Positions 33,592-46,114 of a DNA stretch of 64,000 bases are shown here, piece by piece; the stretch's first letter is position 1; each line of letters begins with the position of its first letter. Made by a program: the position numbers and the translations under genes. Source of the DNA: Lactifluus volemus (Eukaryota > Basidiomycota > Agaricomycetes > Russulales > Russulaceae); the NCBI GenBank assembly GCA_022376515.1, contig WTXI01000028.1:1-64000 (forward strand). Reading direction: 5' to 3'. The notes under the pieces are model-generated. The model ran no database searches. It saw nothing but the letters and a program-made list of their open reading frames with translations, and was not told the origin of the DNA.

Positions 33592-34806
33592 ACCTTCCTC
33601 GCTCAATCTTAACGTCACCACTGCCATCGCTGACGTCGTCCATTTCAAAAGTACAGTCATGGTGCGTCCCGCACATGCTGCGAACTATCACGTCCTTTGT
33701 GCAGGTCGACTCACGCAAACATGGACAGTATGGTTGGTTCGCGCCGATGATGCGTATCTCCTTCAAAGAGTGCAAATTGGGTCGTCGGTGCGTTTCCTTA
33801 CTTTACTCTACATGTTACTTGCATCTTCACCCCTCACCTTTCCCGCTTCTGGTCATCGTTTTTACGCATTTGATATAGATGTGATTGGTACCAACCAAGA
33901 GTCAAACTGTCACACATTACATACAGAACAATGTCGGACCCGATGCGCATACAAATTCCCGACTTATCCGTGACCCATCGCGTGCGCCGTGCGTCAGCGT
34001 CTTTGTGACGTCCTCTCCCGCTCTAAGCAACCTTCTCTGCCGACGCCGTCGTCGATCATGACCCATCTGCATCCTCACTCGCCTCCTCCGCGCACGAATA
34101 CTCAATCCCAGTTGTATACTCATCCGAGGTACCCAGCGACGACGTTACGTTGCTCCCGCTGGCCGACTCTGAGCCTACCATGGCGCTCGGTGAACGAATT
34201 GGCGCCTCTGTGTGACCTTCGTGTACGCATCTTGTCCATGCTCGGCCCCGCTCCCGGCACTATTCGGTCTACATATCGCGACTTGTATGCTGTGTGAGCA
34301 CGCAGGCCGACCGATCGACCCTTGCCCGTCTGCCATCGCAAGACGCCTTGTGAACGGATGTGGAAGGACTCTCTTGCATCGCAGGTAAACAAATCAAGTA
34401 CGCATGCCTTTCTCCTCCTTTCGGAGCGCTCCCCCTGCTGACCTAGTACATAGATCGCTCCCGCTGATGACGGTCGAGATTGTGTTGCTCTATGACGATT
34501 TTGTGCTTGGGCGATCGATTGTGCCGCCGCACGCTGGTGCCCTAGGACCCCCGTGCGGCCCTCAGCATCAAAACTTGTGTCGTTGGGGGGGTGAAGGAAG
34601 TATCGTGCGCGATGTCGCACGTCTTTTCCATACCTGATGAGGCTGCCATGCACGAGGAAATTTTGGGTCTCAACCAACCGAGCGCAGGGCTACGTCGATG
34701 CGCTTGGAGAGCCGATCGATCCTGCTCGGTTCGACAACGGGATCGTCATCTGGAGCTCCGAGGTGTGGGGCGTCGACGCTGCTCGTGTCGCGCGGGCATT
34801 ACATTA
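33592..34806 (+). pseudogene. Tcd-like pseudogene II-5 (5'-truncated)
   Basis: Pieces: LNVTTAIADV, SFVQVDSR, an intron-like gap ending gatatag near 33881, DVIGTNQESNC in place of DNIGTKVELL, LLPLADSE, GPAPGTIRSTYRD in place of the LPALFGLHIA frame, and LPLMTVEIVLLYDDFVLGRSIVPPHA. A deletion and frameshift follow near 34540. ALGPPCGP replaces the MRWDP frame, and GYVDALGEPIDPARFDNGIVIWSSEVWG is recovered out of frame. Tail truncated. Closest to II-9. Confidence 0.7.
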
Positions 34807-35047
34807 ATACGTTACAAGTTTTGGATCCCTACGCATTATATACATGTGAGCCAATAGTCGCACCAGTTATGGCTAGACGGGATCGAAATAGACAAGGTGG
34901 GAGATAAATTGAAATGAGAGGAAGTGCGATGAGCACTACGTAGGATACGGCGGCAAGTGTTGGTCAGATGTATGTCCGGGAAACGCTCCAGAGAAGTCTG
35001 GCTCGCTTGGGTGGGCAGACTGAGTACCGATTGAGTTGTGCTATTCT
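34807..35047. other. Short spacer II-5/B3
   Basis: Reduced version of the spacer that elsewhere carries the 166-codon ORF: most of it is deleted (gtcgcaccagttatggctag joins close to II-5). No gene. Confidence 0.4.
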
Positions 35048-36544
35048 CTAACTCCAGCCAAATGGCTCACTCCAGCCACGGTATGGCAGAAGGTGGACAG
35101 TGACATTGTGATCGGAGTTCTGACCAGCAGCGACGAGTAGCTCTGTGGCTCGCTCCTTGTCATCTTTCCAACCCCTGTCGGTAAGGTAGAGATTTTGAAG
35201 TTCAGGAAACACATCTTTCACGACTTCCCCAGTGTGTCCTAGCAGCAAGGATAGGATGAACGATACGACGAACGGCTGTATGTCACTAGACAAACGCAGG
35301 GTCCGAATAGAAGCAAATAGGCGAAACAGGACCAGCCAGTTAGAATGGTCCCTCAGGTCCTCTAAATCCTTCAAGTGCAACCTCGAAAAGGAATCGTCGC
35401 TCCCGATGTCAAGCTCCGTAACACTGGGAAGTAGAGGGGAAAGGGTGCACATCTGTGCAATACATTCGGCTTGGTGCCGGTCAAAACCCAGCTTGAGTGT
35501 TTTGGGAGAATATGTCTCCTCTGACTGATAAAGTCCGATGCCGATAGAAAACCTACTAAACGTTACCTCGGCACGATGGAAGGGTCCGAGGGGAGTGAGT
35601 GGGAGATGGCTTGTGAGATGTCAAACGCGTGCGGCTTATACTCGTACATGATCGAGAGAGTTTCGAGTTGAGGAACGTCGATTCGAGCCAGGAGGTCCTC
35701 CGAGTACTTGTAGACACCACGAAACTTGAACTCGGTAAGAGCTGGGAGGACGGCGCGTGTGGGCGGGGGTGCAAGTCGGATCTCTTCGAAGGGACGATCG
35801 AACCAGATATAGAGGCACGTGAGCTTGGTCAGGGCGGAGAGGACTGTGACCATTGCCTCAGGTGGAATATAACCAAGTTTGGGTATATCTTGAAGGTAGA
35901 GCTCGGAAAGGTCATTGCAGGACAAAAGAAACTGAGGTAAGGTCGGAAATGGAACGCTATGGATATAGAGTGATCGTAGACTAGGGGCGGATCCACCTAA
36001 GAGCGTCGCCGGTACTGGTCCCGACCAGCTACGCAATCCAAGGCGAAGACATGTTAGTGCAGGGAATGGCATCTGCATCTCAGTCACTCTGGCCAATTTC
36101 TCCCATTCTGAGGACGATAGCTCGAAACGCAGTTCGCATATGCGGTCACGGTGCTCAAGAGCAGCGATGAGGTTACCCCGAACATTGGAACAGCATATTT
36201 CGATGGGAAAGGGCGGCCAGTCATCCAACATTTCCCTCATAGAAGAACGGTTACGATCTGAGTAGTAAAGGCGTAGGTCGAGACGGAGTGGCGATGAACA
36301 CACAACGTATCTCCATCTTTGGCATACGTGCACCAGGTTATGCCACATCCGTGGCCACGGCCCCGGCCATGGATAGGGGCATTCCAAGGCAATGGCTCGG
36401 CAGAAGTCGAAAATTGTTAAAAGGGTTTCATCGGGGAGCACTTGGATTGGAGAAATCTGGCCTAGAACACACAAGTGAGTGATCATCGTATGGGGTACGG
36501 ACAAAAGACATACGATTCCTCAGGCTTTCGTTAGTGTTCAACAT
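35048..36544 (-). pseudogene. F-box B3, frameshifted
   Basis: Exon 1 is 36544-36514 (MLNTSECLRN type), the intron donor GTATGT ends at 36513. F-box: VLPDETLLTIFDFCR, then WHNLVHVCQRWRYVVCSS. The frame stays open through the LRR part to ISHSLPSDPSIVPR. There, a 1-bp loss near 35597 (paralogues read SLPLGPFHRAEVTF) brings a TAA. The shifted frame then continues intact through YQSEETYSPKTLKLGFD, with an in-frame loss of four codons before QAECIAQ, to the stop at 35048 (GWSEPFGWS). The C-terminus differs from B1 and B2 and resembles B5. Confidence 0.82.
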
Positions 36545-38149
36545 GCCTTCCTGTATCGTAGGTCCCAGAATGGCCATATATGTGATCGGTGGAACTCCAG
36601 AGGTTCTGGATGGTGAGAGATGCTAATACTGTTCTTAAGGGAAAGGCGCTGATGAGCGATGATCGATGAGCGCTGAGCGCTGAGCGTTGGTTGGAGGTTT
36701 GCTCCCTTTCTTACGCGCGCGTCAGTCACGATTTCATTCTCCGCTATTCGCCCAGACAGGCGGCGGCTCCATGGGTGATCGATGATCGATGGCAGTTGGA
36801 CCTCAAAGCACGAGTATGATACATACACGCAACGATGCTATCAACGGTATTGGCTGTAGAACTACTACGTAATGTACATCACCTGAGTGATTGACCTGCT
36901 CTTCGATGCCGAGCTCGACACGGAAAACAGTCCAGACCCAAAGGCGTTATTTGCACAAGAACATGTACAGGTCGAGCATGCACCCACAGAATAGAAGTCA
37001 ACAACGTTGACCCGCTGTCCATCGAAAAGAGATGACGATGACGTGGAAAGAGAAATAAAGAGTTTTGAAGACGGACTTGTACGAGCCAAACATATCTTTT
37101 ATCCATAGTCCTGCGGGTACAGCGCCCGCATTCACGACGACGTGCAACGAGGCAATTTATGTCACCGCCGTCCGTAGCTTTGGCGACGTGAGCCGTGACG
37201 GCGAAGTTGGGTAAGTCGTCCGGGGGCATAGGCAGCTCGCATGCTGCCGCCCGGACTTTAAGCGCCCGTGGAACACCTTGGCAATGAGGCTACCAATGGT
37301 CCGTCTGGCATATCCTGGTTGGATTAGCGGTACGGGTCACGCCCTATATTGTCGTTGTTGTGCCATGACGAAGTTTTCAGTGGGAGAAGGGGGGTGAGAC
37401 GCGGTTGGGATCTACATGGGCTGGATGGGACTTTTAGATAACTTACGAACGACGTGCTCAGTGCTGCCGTGTACATCCATGTCAGCCCGCGGGAGGTAAT
37501 GTTGCGTCCGTCTCGCGGGAGGATGCCTACTCATTCGCAGGAGCGCCAGAAGGGAGGGAGCACGTGAGAGGAAGAGAGTGGCTTTTGCTTGGGTAAAGGG
37601 GAATCGACGAACAATGAGTAGCCATCGCGTTTAGTGCGGGACATGAGCAGCACTGTCATCAGAGTTGTGGAGGGATATACTCTGGCCAGTTGCGACCCTC
37701 TCATGCCTGCCCCTAGGGTCATCACCACCTTTACCGACCTTGCGGTTGAGGGTAGCGTTGGTGAGTGTGACAGAAGAACTTGAAGACCAAAGAGTATATG
37801 GCGGAGAGCATACTGTATGCTGTACCGTCAGACGGGAAATTTCTGTGACTAACTGTACAACGTACCACGGGTTCAACTGAACTGATCCACTGGAGAGCGT
37901 CGACGTCCTCTAACAAACTGCTACCATGTTTTTCGTCTGAGGAAACGGTATTAAAGAACGTAGTTTGGGGAGATACGTCGGCTTTGACTACCATTCCACT
38001 ATGGTTAGGTTGTCCTTGGAAACGCGGAGATGAACGATGATGAGGATGAGGACGCACTGAAGCGCCTGCAACAAGTTGTGGAATCGAGAGTAGGAACGTA
38101 AAGTATCATAGCCAAGGTCGTAAAACTGAATGTGATTTCTCGTTCTCAG
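36545..38149. other. Duplicated 1.6-kb spacer between B3 and I-5
   Basis: Found twice only, here and at 48146-49726. Overlapping open frames on both strands are kept in both copies: minus MPPDDLPNFAVTAHVAKATD (about 37229), minus SSSLFDGQRVNVVDFYSVGA (about 37040), minus MVVKADVSPQTTFFNTVSSD (about 37990). On the plus strand a piece ending RSFGDVSRDGEVG at a GTAAGT donor (about 37212). No frame shows a known domain. It lacks the hypothetical-gene remnant found at the other B-I junctions. Confidence 0.35.
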
Positions 38150-39256
38150 CTGGAGCAAAAAAGCGTCGCACCGACATTGCCAACGAAATCAACCGGGCCG
38201 TAGCCTCGCGGACCATCTGTTTGTATCCATCTCCATCCTCCCTACTCCAAGTTGCGTCTGGTTCAGAATACTCAGAAGAGCTCGTGTGCAAGCAACCCGC
38301 CCAAAACTATGCTGAGCAGGGCGTCGCTCGCGCGGCTGCGGAGGCGGAAGCAGTTGGGTGACGGTTTATGCTGGCCCGTTCCGGCGTCGCCCGTCGGCAT
38401 CTCATTGACGTTGACTATGTGACCCCTTCTTCCTCAATCTTCACGCTACAGCCGCCCTCGCTGACGTCGGGACGCAGAAAGTACAGTTCGTCGCACGCGC
38501 GCTGCATGCTACCGCATCGTCTGTGCAGGTCGATCCACGTGTGGAGTTATGGAGGGGGAGTGCAGACGGTGCGGAGCTCCTTCAGAATGCGTCGGTACGT
38601 GGGGTTTTTTTTTTATCCTGGTAACCTTTTTTTGTCATTCCTGCTGGCCATAGATGCGATCGATAATATTGGTACCAAAGTTGAGCTGCTCGCGTATTGC
38701 GTACAGAACAATATCAAGGCATTTTCTTCCATGGGCGCTGGCACAATATCGGACCCGACGCGCATACAAATCGCCGACCTATCCGCGGTCCATCATGTCC
38801 CCCTCGCGCGCGCCGTGCGCAAGCGTCTCCGCGCCGTCCTCTCCCACTCTGAGCGGCCATCTCCGCCGACGCCGCCGTCATACCCTCCCTCCACCGACTC
38901 TAACGATGACCCATCTACAACCTCGCCCTCGCCCTCACCCTCACCTGCCTCTTCCGCGCGCGAATACTCAATCCTGGTTGTATTCTCATCCGAGGTACCC
39001 AGGGACGATGTGACGTTGCTCCCACTGACCAAACTCTGAGCTTGCCATGGACACCGTGGATGAAGCTGGCGCATCTGCGCGACTTTGCGTACGCATCTTG
39101 CCCATGCTAGTTCCGCTTCCGGCACTAATAGGTCTGCATATCGCGACCTATGTGTTGTGTGAGCTCGCGGGCCGACCGATCGAACGTCGGGGCTGCTCTT
39201 GTCGCACAGTTTCGTATGTGCAGGCGCGGCGCTTTCGCAAGTGGGCACTGCAGTAA
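38150..39256 (+). pseudogene. Tcd-like pseudogene I-5 (internal deletion)
   Basis: Pieces: KRRTDIANEINRAVAS, EYSEELVCKQPAQNYAEQGV (no TAG here, but codons deleted), MLARSGVARRHLIDVDYVT, an intron ending ggccatag near 38654, then a long clean frame DAIDNIGTKVELLAYCVQNN, IKAFSSMGAGTISDPTRIQIADLS, ARAVRKRLRAVLSHSE, and a serine/proline linker to ILVVFSSEVPRDDVTLLPL. This is the best-preserved central domain and keeps VVFSSEV, which most I copies have lost. It then frameshifts; RPIER joins directly to the tail VQARRFRKWALQ, deleting most of the C-terminal part. Confidence 0.77.
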
Positions 39257-39510
39257 AATGTTACAATTTTAGATGTCTACTACTAGAAGAGGCTGTGCTT
39301 CGGCCCAATCAAATCTTTCCTTCTCATGTAGCATCCGTGCAGGTGCAGACACCCTGATCCATTCTTTCTCATTGACTGAAACCTTATAAAATCTACCATG
39401 AAGAGGAGTTAGATATTTACAAAGAGAGCATAACGGAACAATGGGAGTGGCATGAATCAACAGTGTAACTGGAAGTGGAAGTGGAGGGGTTTGTAGACAC
39501 ATCGAACATC

Positions 39511-40966
39511 TTACTTCATCACTCTTCCTCCGAGAACAAAAACTGGGTGATCAGACTGCCGACGTGCAATTATGAATGGCCACACGTTGTCCTGATCAAA
39601 TCCAGATGCCCAATACCCTGGTACGTGAAGCATCCTCAATGCAGGTAACACCTGTGTGGCCGATTCCCCACCGAGCCCTCGCAGCGCTGACACAACATGT
39701 GATTGCATCGTCTGAGATCGTATATAGAGGGTCCGGACAGCTGTGAACGGGTTGAAGAATTCTAGCCATTGTGTCTCGTCCATTACATCTTGCAACGTCG
39801 ATGAACTTGAAGACAGGTCTAGAAAATCATCGATGTAGAGAGTTTCGATACTGGACATGATGAGCAATTGGGAGAATATTTGCGCCACAGACGAGACTTG
39901 CCAATCTACCCCTCTGCCAGGGATTTCGAACCTGAGGAACTGGGAAGGTCGTCTCATTGATGAAAAACCCATCAAGGCGCTGCTATGAGAAATGAGTGTG
40001 TATGCTGTATCGCATGAAATAAGTGCTGGTGCATGACCGATGAACCAAGAGAGTTGTTGGATGTCAAAGACCAGCTGATTGAAGAACGTTATTTTCATCA
40101 CGTCGAGTAGAGGGGCCTCGATTCGGGACATGAGGTCCTCCAAGTACTCACTGACACCACAGAAGTACAAGTTGGTGAGAGCAGGGAGGACAGCTCGTGT
40201 CAGTGGAGGTCGTCGTCGGGTTGTTGGATCAGGGCGAGAAGTCGGGGATAAAAACGTGATGGAGAGCTTTGTGAGGCTGGTCAAGGCGGAGATGCACATA
40301 GCCATTGCCTCGGGTGAAATGTAACCATTATGCGGTATCCGTGAAAGGGAGAGATGGACAAGGTCATTGGATGACAAAAGAAGTCGAGGTAACGTCGGAA
40401 ATGGAATATGTCTCAAATGGAGTGATCGTAGACGTGGGGCCGATCCACCTAAGAACGTGGTGGGAAGCGCCGGCACAGCCCCATCTGGTCGTTTCATCCG
40501 AAGAGAAAGATATCCCAGTTCCGGAAATGGCTCCTGCATCGCTGCGACCAAATGCTCCAGCGGTATCCTTATTTCATGGAGCAAAATGCTGCATACATGG
40601 TTAGGGCGCTCAAATGCAGCAATTACGTTATCCTCATCCCGAGGATAAACAGAGAAGCACTGTATTTGGATAGGCAAGGGGGGCCAGACATCCAGTGTCC
40701 TCCTCAGAGGAGTCCTGGCTGTGCAGAGAAGGCGAAGATCGAGACGAAGTGGGGATGCAAACACAATGTATCGCCATCTTTGGCATACATGCACTAGCTT
40801 GGGCCATGTCCTCGCTCGGAGTTCCCCAGGGTCAAGTAGGCTAAATTCGAAGATGTCTAGGAGGACATCATCTGGAAGTGAACAGATTGTAACTCGGGAT
40901 GAAATTCGACCTGCATTGTACAATAAGACATCGTTGTGAGCGTAGCCGATATCACGTACCTCTCAT
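39511..40966 (-). CDS. F-box/LRR-like protein A6
   Basis: Exon 1 is only 7 bases (40966-40960, ATGAGAG), the intron is 40959-40911 (GTACGT...GCAG, 49 bp), and exon 2 is 40910-39511: an open 468-aa frame starting MRGRISSRVTICSLPDDVLL. Compared with other A genes, 33 bases of exon 1 are missing, keeping frame and phase. F-box: SLPDDVLLDIFEFSLLD, WPKLVHVCQRWRYIV. LRR-like: FPELGYLSLRM, LRSLHLRHIPFPTLPRLL, LTSLTKLSITF. Its 3' part is the most diverged of the family (PGRGVDWQVSSVAQIFSQLL, ending VFVLGGRVMK). The upstream TATA-like box is changed to tagaaag. Confidence 0.86.
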
Positions 40967-41309
40967 GCGCTTCCCTATCTTGCGAATTTTAGAAGAAGTG
41001 TTGGAGGGTGAGTGGCGGCGGGGCATATCAGTGCTCCTTGATTGGGAGCTTGACAATACATGGCTGATGAGCTTGCAAGTGCGCCTGATTAGGGTACTAG
41101 TAGAAAGTCAGGTACTTTGAAATAGGACCAGTGAGAGGTCTTTTGACGTACTTGAGAGGGTTCATCGAAGCGTGCGGCGACCATGAGAAGAGAAGTTGAC
41201 AGAGAGGCTGTGTTTTCAACCACGTGCGGATACAGCGTTTCGTTTGCCTTGGTGCCAAGCATTTCTTTAGTATCGGGACGGAAGATTTCTGCATTTTACC
41301 GTATAGGAT
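40967..41309 (-). promoter_or_regulatory. Divergent spacer with A6 promoter candidate
   Basis: Inverted repeat gctccttgattgggagc at 41033-41049, 67 bp upstream of the A6 ATG. The box that is TATAAAG elsewhere reads TAGAAAG at about 41100. No gene. Confidence 0.4.
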
Positions 41310-42511
41310 CTCTCCATCGTCACGACCACACTTTCATCGCTCAATTGCAATGTCACCGCTGCCATCGTAGACATCGGCCATATCAAAGGTACAACCACGG
41401 TGGCTCCGGGATGGAGTGCAAATTGGGGTCGTCGGTACGTGGCCTTCTTGTCTCCGAGTCCACGTGTTTTTCATCGCCACCTTTCCCGCTGCTGGCCAAC
41501 TTTGATATCTATGTGATGGGTACCAAGCAAAAGTCAAGCTGCTCACCTATTGCATACAGAACAACATCAGGCTTTTCCTCCGTGGGTGCTGACACAAAGT
41601 CGGACCCGACGCGCATCGAAATTGCTGGCCTATCTGCGACACCCATATGACCCACTCATGCGCGCCGTGCGCCAACGTCTCCGCGCCGTCCTCTCCCCCT
41701 CTGAGCGGTCATCTCCGCGGATGCCGACGCCGACGATGACCCATCTACACCCTCACCCGCCTTCTCCGCGCGCGAATACTCAATCCCGGTGGTATGCTCA
41801 TCCGAGATATCCAGCGATGACGTGACGTCGCTCCCGTTGGCCAATTCTGAGCTCGCTGGGCTCCGTGGACGAACTGGCGCCTCTGCACGACTGTCGCGGA
41901 CGCATCTTGCCCGTGCTTGGTCTGCTCTCGGTGCTCTTCTGTCTTCACATCGCGACATATGTGTCGTGTGAGCTCGCAGGTCGACCGATCAAACGACGGT
42001 CTGTTCTCCATCGTAACAAGTTCCATGAATGGATGTGGAAGGACCTGTTACACCGCGAGTCGCATCGGGGGCGAACGGATCAGGTACGCATGCCTTTCTC
42101 CTTCTTTCAGGGTGCGTGCTCTCCCCACCCACCCGAGCCCCGTTTTAGTTTTTGCCCCCGCTGGCGACGGCCGACATTGCGTTTCTCAATGATGATTTTG
42201 CACTCGGCGGTCGATCGTGCCGCCCCACGCATCATGCGCTGGGATCCCCGTTCGCCTCTCAGCCTCGAACATTGCGTCGTGGGGGAGATTAAGGAGGTAA
42301 CGCGATGTCGCGCGTCTTTTCCAGGCCTGAAGAGGGATGCGAAGCGGTTCTGGGTCTCACCTCGCTACGGGACTACGTCGACACGCTTGGAGAGCCGATC
42401 TATCCCGCTCTGTTCGACACCGGGATTGTTATCAGCAGCTCCGAGGAGGTGTGGGACATCGAGGCTCGTGTTGCGCAGGCACGGCGATTTGGCGAGTGGG
42501 AATTCCATTAA
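41310..42511 (+). pseudogene. Tcd-like pseudogene II-6
   Basis: Pieces: SLNCNVTAAIVDIG, GVQIGVVG (linker replaced), VKLLTYCIQNN, TKSDPTRIEIAGLSATP, ARAVRQRLRAVLSPSERSSP, SIPVVCSSEISSDDVTSLPLANSELA, VDELAPLHDCRGRILPVLGLLS, HIATYVSCELAGRPIKR, RNKFHEWMWKDLLHRES, last exon TADIAFLNDDFALGG with the 1-bp deletion at about 42210, MRWDPRSPLSLEHCVVGEIKEV, and DYVDTLGEPIYPALFDTGIVISSSEEVWD...FGEWEFH. A 238-codon ORF at 41865-42581 crosses these but changes family frame. Unusual position: it lies between two A genes, with no B or C gene. Confidence 0.74.
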
Positions 42512-42872
42512 TACGTTACAGATTTTGAATGCCTACCGTTTTCCGCGCACTACAATGCCACCCGAGTCAGCTTATGATTAAACGTAGGGCAGCCTGTATA
42601 GTATCTACGGGTTGTCCTTCGGCCCAATCAATCTGTCCTGCTCGTCCAGCGTCCATGCGGCTACATACATCTTAATCCATTATTTCTCGTTGACTGACTA
42701 TAAAATCTACCTCGGATATTGGCATCAATCATATCATATTATATTATATCGAGGGCGTGTCGATGAAGAAGAGTTAGATATATGCAGGGAAAGCATAGCG
42801 GGACAATAGGAGTAGCATGAATCAACGGGGTGTAACTAGGAGTGGAAGGGATTTTAGACAACATCGAGCTTC
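42512..42872. other. Convergent 3' spacer II-6/A7
   Basis: Module tail, with a small expansion of atattatatt near 42738. No gene. Confidence 0.6.
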
Positions 42873-44349
42873 CTACTGCTGCAACTTTAACCCTCCGAGG
42901 ACAACAGGGTGATCAGAATGCTGACGTGCGATGATGAATGGCCAGTTGTAGCGCTCAGATGCCTGATACCCTGATAGTTGAAGCTCCTCCAATGCGGGCA
43001 ACACCTGCGTGGCCAATTCCCCACTGAGTCCTCGTAGCGCTGGCACAACGAGTGACTCGATATCGTGAGATAGTATACGCAGGGTGTGAACAGCAGTAAA
43101 TGGCTGGAGGAGTTCTAGCCATTGTGTATCGTCCATATCGACTTGCTGAATCGACTCCCTGTTTTCGATGCTGAGCTGATCAATATTAGAGAGGATGAAC
43201 GAAAGTTGGTTGTATATTTGCGCCACGGATGAGACTTGCCAATCTACCGCTCTACAAAGGATTTTGAATGAAAGGGTGTCGTAAAGGAAAGGCCAACTCT
43301 TTTCCCGAAAAGTCATCCGGACGTAGTCAGCATAAATCCTTATGAAGGCCCTATTGTATGACATTGTAAGCGCTGGTGCATGGCCGATGAACCGACGGAC
43401 TTGTTGGATGTCAAAGACCAGCTGATTGAAGAATAATATTTCCAGGCGATGGAGTAGAGGGGCATCGATTCGGACCATGAGGTCCTCCAAGTACTCACTG
43501 ACACCACAGAATTTAAAATTGGTGAGAGCGGGGAGGACAGCACGTGTGAGCGGAGGTGGACGTCGGGTTATTGGATTAGGACGAGAAGCCGGGGATTCGA
43601 AACCGATGGAAAGGTTCCTGAGGCTGGTCAAGGCGGAGACACATGTAGCCATTGTCTCGGGCGAAATGTAACCATTCTGCGGTATCTGGTCAAGGGAGAG
43701 ATTGAAAAGGTTATTGGAAGACAAAAGAAATTGAGGTAATGTCGGAAATGGAATGTGGCACAATTGGAGTGATAGTAGACGTGGGGCGGATCCACCTAAG
43801 AATGTATTGGAAAGCGCTGGCACAGTCCCTGTTACCATCCGAAGAGAAAGATATTCGATTGCCGGAAATGGCTCCTGCATCACTGCGACCAAACGCTCCA
43901 GTGGTATACTTATTTCAGTGAGCGTAATGGCGCCTACACGGTTAGGGTGCTCGAGTGCAGCGATTATGTTATCCTCAACTTGAAGGTCGATATAGAAGTA
44001 GTCTATTTTGATAGGCAAGGGGGGCCATATATCCAGCATCTTCCTCACAGGAGTCCTGTCTGTGCAGAGAAGGCGCAGATCGAGACGAAGTGGGGATGCA
44101 AATACGATGTATCGCCATCTTTGGCATACATGCACTAGCTTGGGCCATGCCTCCGCTCGGCGCTCCACAGGATGATGTATGCAGAATTCGAAGATGTCTA
44201 GGAGTACTTCATCTGGAAGTGAACAGATTGTAACATGGGGCGAAATTCGACCTGCATCATACAATAAGACATCGTTGTGACTCTTGTGAGTGTAACCGAT
44301 ATCACGTACATAGCCGTCGACTCCACCTTGATCCCTTGGACCATCCCAT
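42873..44349 (-). CDS. F-box/LRR-like protein A7
   Basis: Exon 1 is 44349-44310 (MGWSKGSRWSRRL), the intron is 44309-44252 (58 bp, with the 9-bp insertion shared with A4 and A9), and exon 2 is 44251-42873: an open 472-aa frame. F-box: SLPDEVLLDIFEFCIHH, WPKLVHVCQRWRYIV, TDRTPVRKMLDIWPPLPIKI. LRR-like: FPAIEYLSLRM, LLSLQLCHIPFPTLPQFL, LTSLRNLSIGF. The 3' part carries CRAVDWQVSSVAQIYNQLSF. The C-terminus VVLGGLKLQQ resembles A9, not A4. Intact. Confidence 0.88.
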
Positions 44350-44744
44350 GCGCTTTCCTATCTTGTGAATTTTAGAAGGAGAAGTGTTGAAGGGTGAGTA
44401 AGGGGGGATGTCATTGCTCCTTGATTGGGAGCTTGACAATACATGGCTGATGAGCTTGCGAGTGCGCCTGATTGGGGTACCAGTATAAGGTCAGGTACTT
44501 TTGATATAGGTAGAGAGGTCTTTTGACGTACTGGAGAGGGTTCATCGAAAAGTGCGGTGACAAATGAGAAGAGAAGTAATGAAAAGTAGTTATATTGTTG
44601 ATAGCCAGGGCTGTGTTTTCAACGACATGCGGATATAGCATGTCACTCCGAATTGTTTGCCTCGTAGATGCGTCGTGTAATCGGGGCCATGCTGATTGGG
44701 CATGTCTTTAGATCTAGTTTCTGTTTCTGTTTTTGGTATAGGAC
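44350..44744 (-). promoter_or_regulatory. Divergent spacer with A7 promoter candidate
   Basis: Inverted repeat gctccttgattgggagc at 44416-44432, 67 bp upstream of the A7 ATG; the TATA-like box is TATAAGG at 44484-44490. No gene. Confidence 0.4.
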
Positions 44745-45995
44745 TCATCGTCACGATCACACATTCATAGATTTCATCGCTCAATCGCAAGTTACCGCTG
44801 CGATCGCAGACGTCGGCCATATCAAAGATCCCTCACTGTTCTTCCCCCTATCACATCCTTTGTGCAGGTCGATTCACGCAAGCGGTATGGTGTGGTGGCG
44901 CCGATGGTCCTTCAAAGAGTGCAAATTGAGTCGTCGGTACGTGGCCTTCTTTACTCCGAGTCCACATGTTACTTGCATTTTCATCCCCACCTTTCCCACT
45001 GCTGGCCATCTTTTTCACGTATTTGATGTAGATATGATTGACAACATCGGTACCAACCAAAAGTCAAGCTGCTCACGCATTGCATACAAAACAATATTAA
45101 GTTTTCCTCCATGGGCGCTGGCACCTGACACGCGTCCAAATTGTTGACCCATCTGCGATACCCTACGATACTGCACGTCAGCGGGCATGGCGCGCCAGGG
45201 TCTCCATGTCGTCCTTTCCTGCTCTGAGCGGTCAGCTCTGCCTCCGGCGCCCACATCAGACTTTCCTCCGCCGACGTCGATGTTGACCCATCTGCACCCT
45301 TGCCCTTGCCCTCACCCGCTTCCTCTCCTTGCGAATACTCAATCCCACTCATCCGAGGTACCAAGCGACGACGTGGCGCTATTTCTGCTGGCCAATTCTG
45401 AGTTTGCCATGGGCTCGGTGAACGAACCGGTGCCTCTGCGTGACTTTCGCGTACGCAACTTGCCCGTGCTTGATCCGCTCCCGGCGCTCTGTGGTCTCCA
45501 CATCGCGACCTATATGTTGTGTGATCTCGCGGGCCGACCGATAGATCGACCCTTGCTTGTGCGCCATCGTGAGAAGCTCGACGAATAGACCTGTTGCATA
45601 GCAAGTCGCGTATCGCGGGTACGCATGCCTTTCTCCTCCTTTCGGAGCGCGCGCTTCCCCTGCTGACCGAATATGTAGTTCGCTCCCGCTGAAGACGGCC
45701 GAGATTGTGTTGCTTGCTCTATATTTTGCGCTTGGGCGATTGATTGTGCCCCCGTGCGCCCCTCAGTGTCGAAAATTGCGTCGTGGGGGAGGTATCGCGC
45801 GCGATGTCGCGCGTCTTTTCCATGCCTGACGAGGCTGCCGTACACGAGGAATCTTTGGTCTCAACCGAGCGCAGTGCTAGGTCGATGCGCTTGGAGAGCC
45901 GATCGATCCTGCTTGGTTCGACAACGGGATTGTTATCTGGAGCTCCGAGGAGGTGTCGGGCGTCGAGGCTGCTCGTGTCGCGCAGGCATTAACTA
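44745..45995 (+). pseudogene. Tcd-like pseudogene II-7 (5'-truncated)
   Basis: Pieces: the segment corresponding to SLNRKLPLRSQTSA, VQVDSRK, an intron-like gap ending near 45030, DMIDNIGTNQKSSCSRIAYK, SDFPPPTSMLTHLHPC (linker), IPLIRGTKRRRGAISAGQF shifted against SSEVPSDDVALFLLANSEF, SVNEPVPLRDFRVRNLPVLDPLPALCGLHIATYMLCDLAGRPIDRPLLVRHREKLDE followed by TAG at 45586, and the last exon SLPLKTAEIVL, SVENCVVGEVSRAMSRVFSMPDEAAVHEESL, with C-terminal truncation. Several frameshifts. Confidence 0.7.
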
Positions 45996-46114
45996 ATACG
46001 TTACAATTTTTGGATACATACTTTTCCACACATTAGATACAGGTGAGCCAATAGTAGTAGCAAGCATCCAAAGCATGGGTCAAGGGTGCAACTAAGAGCC
46101 GATACTTCTACACC

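Noticed and set aside
36879..37229. 116-118-codon minus-strand ORF kept in both 1.6-kb spacers
   Set aside because: It overlaps other conserved open frames on both strands; no domain, no clear start context. Recent duplication alone explains conservation.
41865..42581. 238-codon plus-strand ORF as a gene
   Set aside because: It starts in the Tcd frame, then reads through an intron and a 1-bp deletion into the wrong frame.
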